NCBI GenBank assembly: GCA_035719045.1 | Contig: DASTGO010000080.1 | Coordinates: forward strand, 1-15,455 | Reading direction: 5' to 3' | DNA length: 15,455 nucleotides | From: DASTGO01 sp035719045 | GTDB lineage: Bacteria > Actinomycetota > Actinomycetes > Actinomycetales > Kineosporiaceae | In this document: one piece after another, positions 12,901-15,455 of the stretch | How the letters are laid out: the number at the start of each line of letters is the position of its first letter | How positions within the stretch are numbered: the stretch's first letter is position 1 | Notes under the pieces: model-generated | The model's input: only the letters and a program-made list of their open reading frames with translations | Told to the model about the DNA's origin: nothing | Database searches by the model: none | Program-made: the position numbers and the translations under genes

Positions 12901-15455
12901 CGGCACCGAGCTCCTCGGCCATCGCCTGCCGCAGCTGGGTGTACAGCTTCCCGGTCGCCGCGGACTCCGCCGCCATCAGCACCGACGACGTGAGATCGCT
13001 GCGGGCCGCCGCGTCGGTCACCGGCACCCGGACGGGAGCCGTCTGCTGCCCGGGATCGCGGGTCAGCTCCAGCGGGAGCCGGACCTTCACCCGGACCGGC
13101 ACCTCGGCGTGGGCCACCTCCCGGTCCACCGCCGTCACGGCACCGGTCTCCGGGTCACTGACGGCGTCGGGCGATCCGGTCGTACCGCCCTCGCCCATCT
13201 GCTCCCGCCTGACGGTCACGGCGAGCTCGGCCGGCAGGTCGAAGGACGCCCAGCGCCCCAGCCCGCGAGCCGTCGGGATGGAGGTCCGCGTCGTGTAGGT
13301 CCGCGTCGAGGTGTCCTGCGAGACGCCGCCGCCGCCGAACAGCCGGGCGGTCAGCCCCGCGGTCCACGGTGTGCCGGCCAGCAGGTCGACTCCGCCCGAC
13401 ACGGTGCCGGTGGCGGAATGCGTCACCCCGGAACCGCGCGTGATGTCGTTGCGCGAGTAGCTGTCCAGGTAGGCCTCGTAGCTCACGCCCGTGTCGGTGT
13501 CGTCCGGGATCTCGACCGCCGAGGAGCTCAGCACGGTCTCCTGCTCGCGCGGGGACAGCTTGACGGTCACGGCCATCGGACCCTCGGGCCCGGGAACGCT
13601 GATCTCCAGGCCGCGCCACAGCCGGTGCGCGTCCAGCGTGTTCAGTACGTCGGCGCTGGACCACAACGGCAGCAGGCGCTTCACCTCGGCGAGGACGTGG
13701 TCGGCCACCGTCCCGGACATCCCGACGGTGGCGAGGGTCCCGTCTACCACGCGGTGCAGGTCGATCGGGTCCGCCAGAACAGGCCGGCTCGCCGGCGCCA
13801 CCACCTCGTCGGCGGTGACCGTGTCCTGCCGGATCCCGAGCATCTGCCCGAGCCCCCAGCTCCCGGCGTCCAGCACCTCGGGGACGGGAACGCGACCGGT
13901 CAGCCCGGGCCGCAGGACGTCGCTGAACGCCTCGGGGGCAGGCGACTCCCAGAAAGCGGCGGCGCGCTCGGCCGTCAGCACCCCGGGCCGGACCTCCGGC
14001 GCCTCCTGCAGTCGCACCCCCCACTCTTCCTCGACCACCGACTCCCCGTCCGACATGTCGGAGAAGCTGCTCAGCGCGCTCTCGTAGCCCGACTCGGAAC
14101 CGCTGTCGGACCAGGACTCCTGCGGGGTGTGCCAGCCGGAGCCGGGAAGGCTCTCGGAATACCTGCCCGATCCCGGCTCCGACCCGGTCGACCACTCCGG
14201 CCCCAGCTTCGACCCCGGCTCCGACCCCATCGACGACTCCGCGAGAGACCGGGACACCGGTTCCGATGCCGGAGTAAGGCGCGAAACAGGTTCTCCCGCA
14301 ACGGAGTCCCGCGCCGCAAGGGGGCCCTCGGCAAGGGATCCCGAACGCCGCGCCGGTTCCACCACCGCGGGGCCCGGACCCGAGACCACCTGTTCCGACC
14401 TCGCCTGCGCGCCGGGTGCCGCTTCCACCGCAGCAGTCCCCGCATCTCGTTGCCCGGCAGCAGGTGCAGGGGTCACGGCGGGCCCGGCACCGGCAACCGA
14501 TCCCGCAGCGGACGGCACGACGGCAACCGGTTCCACGGCAACGGGTTCCACGGCGACAGGTCCGGCGGCAACCGGGCCCACGGCGGCAGGTCCGGCGGCA
14601 ACCGGGCCGGCGATGGCCTGGTGCACGGCGGCGATCTCTGCATGGGCGGCGCGTTGTGCGGCAGCCAGTTCCCCCTCTGCGGCCCGCGCAGCCAGAGCGG
14701 CCCGCGCAGCCATCCCATCCGGCAGCCCCTGTACCGGCAGCGATCCTCCGGACGACCTGGCCTCCCGGACGGGGGCAACCGCCTCCGTCGACCCGTTGCC
14801 GGTCTCCTCCCGCCGTGACCAGCCCGAACCGGCGGTGGCACGGTCCACCGGCCCCACGCCGTCGGCACCGCCGGACACCCCCTCCCCGGTCAGAGAACCA
14901 CTGGCCCGGGCAGGAACGCCGGTCTGCACAGACATTCCCTCCTGCCCGAGCGCACCGCTCGGCACCGGAGCATCGCCGGCCGCGCGATCGGCGACCTGGG
15001 CCGGCATGCCCCCGGCGACCGGATCCCCGGCGCGGGCCGGGTTCCCGCCCGGGGTGGAGGTGTCGTTGCGGGTCGGTGCGGTCGCGGGGCTCGGTGCGGG
15101 CTGAGCCAGGGTGTTGCGACGTACCGGCCCCGGGCCGCCGTCCGCGGTAGCCGGGTCGGCGGTGCGACGGACAGGCGCGGGCTCGGCCACGGAGTCCGCC
15201 GGGGCACCAGTGTCCTGGCCCCGCTTTCCGAGAACGGAGCCGCCGTCACCCGGCGTCGAGGCGGTCGGTCCGCCGGCACCCGTCGTCGAGGTGGTCGGTC
15301 CGCCGGCACCCGTCATGGTCATGCCCGGCCCGGCGAAGGAGCCCCCGCCTCGGTTGGTCACGGGGGTGGGGGTGCCGTTGCGGGTCGGTGCGGCAGCGGC
15401 GGGCGCTGCGGCCTGGACCGGGGTGTTGCGGCGCACCGGTTGCGGGCCGCCGTCC
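6911..15455 (-). CDS. Giant modular repeat protein, polymorphic-toxin-like, 5' end outside the window
   Basis: The frame is open to the right edge. The GTG at 15434-15436 is not a credible start: the codons before it (DGGPQP) belong to a repeat whose other copy is internal. At least 2,847 residues are seen. In protein order: a Pro/Ala/Gly/Ser-rich linker (15455 to about 13980); composite repeat C1 (13790-12170); linker; C2 (11970-10360); linker; C3 (10090-8410); Gly/Thr linker; a caspase/C80-like segment (8185-7760); and a low-complexity tail with a Trp/Arg-rich island (GHARRWWNRMSHP). Each composite is two helix-then-beta modules ending in a signature such as SDLPRLL or SDHPMRLL. No cysteine is present. 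The layout resembles giant actinomycete repeat proteins often annotated as lonely-Cys or toxin-like; function is unknown, and a cell-surface or secreted role is inference. Confidence 0.88.
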   Translation of the reverse strand, partial: DGGPQPVRRNTPVQAAAPAAAAPTRNGTPTPVTNRGGGSFAGPGMTMTGAGGPTTSTTGAGGPTASTPGDGGSVLGKRGQDTGAPADSVAEPAPVRRTADPATADGGPGPVRRNTLAQPAPSPATAPTRNDTSTPGGNPARAGDPVAGGMPAQVADRAAGDAPVPSGALGQEGMSVQTGVPARASGSLTGEGVSGGADGVGPVDRATAGSGWSRREETGNGSTEAVAPVREARSSGGSLPVQGLPDGMAARAALAARAAEGELAAAQRAAHAEIAAVHQAIAGPVAAGPAAVGPVAAGPVAVEPVAVEPVAVVPSAAGSVAGAGPAVTPAPAAGQRDAGTAAVEAAPGAQARSEQVVSGPGPAVVEPARRSGSLAEGPLAARDSVAGEPVSRLTPASEPVSRSLAESSMGSEPGSKLGPEWSTGSEPGSGRYSESLPGSGWHTPQESWSDSGSESGYESALSSFSDMSDGESVVEEEWGVRLQEAPEVRPGVLTAERAAAFWESPAPEAFSDVLRPGLTGRVPVPEVLDAGSWGLGQMLGIRQDTVTADEVVAPASRPVLADPIDLHRVVDGTLATVGMSGTVADHVLAEVKRLLPLWSSADVLNTLDAHRLWRGLEISVPGPEGPMAVTVKLSPREQETVLSSSAVEIPDDTDTGVSYEAYLDSYSRNDITRGSGVTHSATGTVSGGVDLLAGTPWTAGLTARLFGGGGVSQDTSTRTYTTRTSIPTARGLGRWASFDLPAELAVTVRREQMGEGGTTGSPDAVSDPETGAVTAVDREVAHAEVPVRVKVRLPLELTRDPGQQTAPVRVPVTDAAARSDLTSSVLMAAESAATGKLYTQLRQAMAEELGADTVEHPLAEARWALENLVHEPTLMRHLPDLGIGLNSTRFPLAAYEGGELVPVGDAPVFRPERASQLGEDHGLVKGTPFGRLRITAEVGAVEVLDLLPDDLIGSVTKKHQGMIEQSNLSASSNAGGGFKGGVGYADGVTTTFGADLSGTMGASNSGGSALSSRVYPKNKVLPDGPMRRVRLDLKWSVDLLRTDQQGLGLGESGASARWPVTENGQVTVRLPESDLPRLLQRVGAVPDAVLRDLALPGTGSVPAEGVAAQKVPAEDVAQTGPAAVLPATQTSTVKTVAAQTVAEQASAPAPPALVAGTGLGGGLIDEITGASRVVPELDRSARAAVASALRDLGLPAEAVTGAFWLKFRQGLELALSPAALRVSQAGLVQAGVQFPTVVQRLAGGAIGQAFGMTSPMLHLSGRVRAEIQPRTARHVGGHASASLEYGGEQWQVSLATRETGRSVTGTGTISLSLGGLTGSAPVSLTPSVAAGGSIGFTRSVVGISGTWIGDDHVISRSGPTDAFEVDVRFVAELDVRVTPAASTHVAEAAAGGRRLTGRTGPGTIKTQDVVRRPAIAPWPGRLRVQVPSGLTGAGAARLALRTLPAPSLTPALPGGWSSTRYSVQERILELRTGPLFDVVASVLDRAGMGQRGLTGAETVRELHVTLDPDALRILLRQVMSAHGYTVPLRAAGSQRVLGVLRIVPRLMTAPEGPRMLTGPEGVGLKLSDENQLWLHSEAATTLGLPATVRLSLGATVGGTASSGAGVVPLSQGLQANASQSTDRALSFEAFTLDLAGDRRSWAQRPVDIESRGVRWDVRFEPTVAGENWSRRVAETFLVEDGASVIVPRSDHPMRLLAAGPAAVSDSAVPTPPPASPERAAVPDAAALPGPSALFGPAALRRAADPGPQGVADVPSVVTGPQSAVSPVAAGPTQRVVPAGAELVRSGNGVVFGPEAFDDVRAESFGEPLLDKAVELLRGHGRRFLTPRSVVRALEGSLPAELAEGPSARYPELHPVVRDSLTLAALPSLLSQAMSGGLPVPIPPVARGGRISFGYFHLQAAITGEPRLVARLDPGDVRLQRHHLRIETRSATVALSESVTSTVSPSTLSVTAPTPAGAVSLSRTSYRQFTAGRGLTQTFGPSVEVWTSAQVVAPHLVYESEVSLDLSLLRDLTAGQWANVATAPGRAVRWVAGRLGEAAGWHRAGAVADSVESAGPVVTAAGRRTTSTTMRMAVPEPLTLHRPAPAQVSRLTPHAADALRASSALHPSQVALAQAGLVPYSVDPAASRGVTRQVMAAFADAGGPLASALSGGSHLARSLEYALSNNQFGTRMNEFLAGDTYQMTMSSTSGLLTDTGSHLQLGATLIGAKPLTWATVSRTRSPAAIRGSIDGISTNSGWSAVQGWSAGGHVHGAALSGSLLVTDSAREAGRWFGLSEAVDTQSFSRTGPMLLVSADLLVQVGLEVRPESALTVRSGPTRAEVATRHLRADVRADDAAVLMIGWAEARRLGLGHPDGEATEGGWHLPPAPAPGAPGSARPAITGSTTPGITGPDTVTGNGTAGSGAAGNGTAGRGDTAGSGDAAGRTWEERLASAAQQLPAFRHWTTLSGQVTADGRLLLHGEPVEPAQALAAVAAHRPAVANEGLVLVASDGLAVARTLAAQTGRPVVATASTVRLTPERAVTAGEGGPQGVQGWQLVMPDGALVALGPDLAGALTRPEAVAAVNGITPGKAREGAGALLTGAAEGWSGPDTSVAWPWPALDLPALSDAGSDAAADSGSQIGLLPAQGGPRRLPTLGELLGADRWAEPVLIPAPVEAGQALSEDAGTTPGSPIARSPRWVGRLAHRTGDTGQSGAAGATGGTGSFEVVGSPEAVGSPETVGSSTGQGGAPGPHATGDGGGHGGQQPTGAEAGDRSWAGHARRWWNRMSHPQIGVTWGVIKGTAIPPDEDLLRRWRRRALLGMVPVHVPAARVPVQGSAARAQVPAVPVQGSAAPVHSVADGSGRQNGAA
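6963..6985 (-). repeat. 23-bp direct repeat, copy 1 (gene B tail)
   Basis: Identical to 7005-7027, 42 bp (14 codons) apart. Each copy encodes VPVQGSAA at the extreme C-terminus of gene B. A third, weaker relative lies around 7029-7055. Confidence 0.85.
7005..7027 (-). repeat. 23-bp direct repeat, copy 2 (gene B tail)
   Basis: Partner of 6963-6985. The in-frame spacing keeps the reading frame. Confidence 0.85.
7304..7357 (-). repeat. 18-bp tandem repeat encoding VGSPE(A/T)
   Basis: Units 7304-7321 and 7322-7339 differ at one base. The third, 7340-7357, is degenerate. On the coding strand they read FEVVGSPEAVGSPETVGS, part of the disordered linker near the C-terminus. Confidence 0.75.
7760..8185 (-). 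other. Degenerate caspase/C80-like segment of gene B
   Basis: The pattern here is LVLVASDG, then ARTLAAQTGRPVVATASTV, then GWQLVMPDGALVALGPDL. It follows a form known from caspase-like domains of actinomycete giant proteins and polymorphic toxins: a strand ending in the catalytic Cys (LLxCD), an AxxLAxxLGxPVxAPT helix-strand, and a GxWxxFxPGG ending. Here the Cys position is Ser (codon at 7991-7993). A His-Gly in the usual upstream place is not obvious, although HG occurs in RLLLHGEPVEP. If the assignment is right, the domain is likely inactive. The match is from pattern memory. Confidence 0.35.
8226..8274 (-). repeat. 30-bp tandem repeat encoding a Gly/Thr/Asn linker
   Basis: A 19-bp identical core occurs at 8226-8244 and 8256-8274, 30 bp apart. 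It encodes part of GNGTAGSGAAGNGTAG, a flexible spacer between composite C3 and the caspase-like segment. Confidence 0.75.
8410..10090 (-). other. Gene B composite repeat C3
   Basis: The first module starts FGPEAFDDVRAESFGEPLLD with helices, then beta-type alternation (ISFGYFHLQAAITGE to YESEVSLDLSLL). The second starts near RLTPHAADALRAS, passes through QFGTRMNEFLAGDTYQMTM, and ends LLVQVGLEVRP followed by the closing signature DDAAVLMIGWAEARRLGL. Motif order parallels C1 and C2, with low sequence identity. Confidence 0.5.
10360..11970 (-). other. Gene B composite repeat C2
   Basis: The first module starts IDEITGASRVVPELD, with FWLKFRQGLELALSPAAL, then beta strands ending FEVDVRFVAELDVRVTP. 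The second opens YSVQERILELRTGPLFDVV, includes LDPDALRILLRQVM, and closes with DGASVIVPRSDHPMRLL. A Pro/Ala linker follows (about 10360-10095). Confidence 0.5.
12170..13790 (-). other. Gene B composite repeat C1
   Basis: The first module begins DPIDLHRVVDGTLATVG with helices, then strands from VSYEAYLDSYSRNDIT to VPVRVKVRLPLEL. The second begins LMAAESAATGKLYTQLR, continues with GIGLNSTRFPLAAYEGGELV and a Gly/Ser-rich beta stretch, and closes NGQVTVRLPESDLPRLL. A Pro/Ala/Thr linker to C2 follows (12170-11970). Confidence 0.5.
14035..14260 (-). other. Ser/Glu-rich acidic strip in gene B
   Basis: The encoded segment repeats SEPGS-like units and then runs SDSGSESGYESALSSFSDMS followed by EEEW. 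It is acidic and Ser-rich, unlike the Ala/Pro linker upstream, and sits just before the region leading into C1. Confidence 0.6.
14528..14608 (-). repeat. 15-bp tandem repeat, about 5.4 units, encoding PVA(V/A)(E/G)
   Basis: Units 14528-14542, 14543-14557, 14558-14572, 14573-14587 and 14588-14602, plus a partial unit to 14608, encode PVAVE- and PVAAG-type pentapeptides in the disordered N-proximal linker. Units 3 and 5 are identical. Confidence 0.85.
15051..15143 (-). repeat. 93-bp direct repeat, inner copy
   Basis: Matches 15363-15455 at a constant offset of 312 bp (104 codons). It encodes DGGPGPVRRNTLAQ then PTRNDTSTP; the outer copy reads DGGPQPVRRNTPVQ then PTRNGTPTP. The partner touches the window edge, so the true repeat may be longer or have more copies. 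Confidence 0.85.
15251..15310 (-). repeat. 30-bp tandem repeat, two units, encoding Gly/Pro/Thr/Ser linker
   Basis: Units 15251-15280 and 15281-15310 differ at two bases. They encode GAGGPT(T/A)ST-type decapeptides in the linker between the two 93-bp repeats. Confidence 0.85.
15363..15455 (-). repeat. 93-bp direct repeat, outer copy, cut by window edge
   Basis: Partner of 15051-15143. Its presence shows that the coding region continues beyond the window: the GTG at 15434-15436 is simply the Val of PVRRNT inside this repeat. Confidence 0.85.

Noticed and set aside
12578..14818. Plus-strand open frame of 746 codons opposite gene B
   Set aside because: Same reasons: shadow of a high-GC coding strand, with low-complexity Arg/Gly/His content.
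15434..15436. GTG as the start of gene B
   Set aside because: It is the Val codon inside a duplicated DGGPxPVRRNT segment, and the frame stays open to the window edge.

Overview
The window is very GC-rich (roughly 70% or more by eye, not counted). Third codon positions are almost always G or C, and starts are GTG. This points to a mycelial actinomycete such as a Streptomyces or Kitasatospora relative. It holds no RNA gene, mobile element, CRISPR array or housekeeping gene that I can see. Two giant genes facing tail to tail fill nearly all of it.

Gene A (152-6871, +, about 2,239 aa) opens with an N-terminal domain of the WXG100-like / CpnT-N kind. This domain marks large proteins tied to type VII (ESX-like) export. 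A Pro-rich linker follows, then five homologous alpha-helical modules (2120-2818, 2945-3730, 3842-4546, 4742-5533, 5804-6533). They share a core signature of the form LAxAFxDQTLxA that I cannot match to a named family. Modules 2 and 4 are near-copies of each other. The protein ends in a basic tail with a duplicated 13-residue segment (QDRPTTKRPRTQG). I see no toxin domain.

Gene B (6911-15455, -, at least 2,847 aa) runs off the right edge of the window, so its N-terminus is not seen. It has a long Pro/Ala/Ser-rich linker, then three composite repeats of about 530-600 aa. Each composite is two helical-plus-beta modules closed by a short signature. After them come a degenerate caspase/C80-like segment with Ser where Cys is expected, and a low-complexity tail. 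This architecture resembles the giant repeat proteins (often annotated as lonely-Cys or polymorphic-toxin-like) of actinomycetes.

The genes are 39 bp apart, with no immunity-type small gene and no clear terminator between them. Neither product contains a cysteine: none is seen in about 5,086 residues when gene A starts at 152. This fits export or surface exposure. Many in-frame tandem repeats in the linkers, and the large duplication in gene A, suggest that both genes evolve fast by recombination. A joint role as secreted or surface-displayed giant factors is inference; no activity can be assigned.
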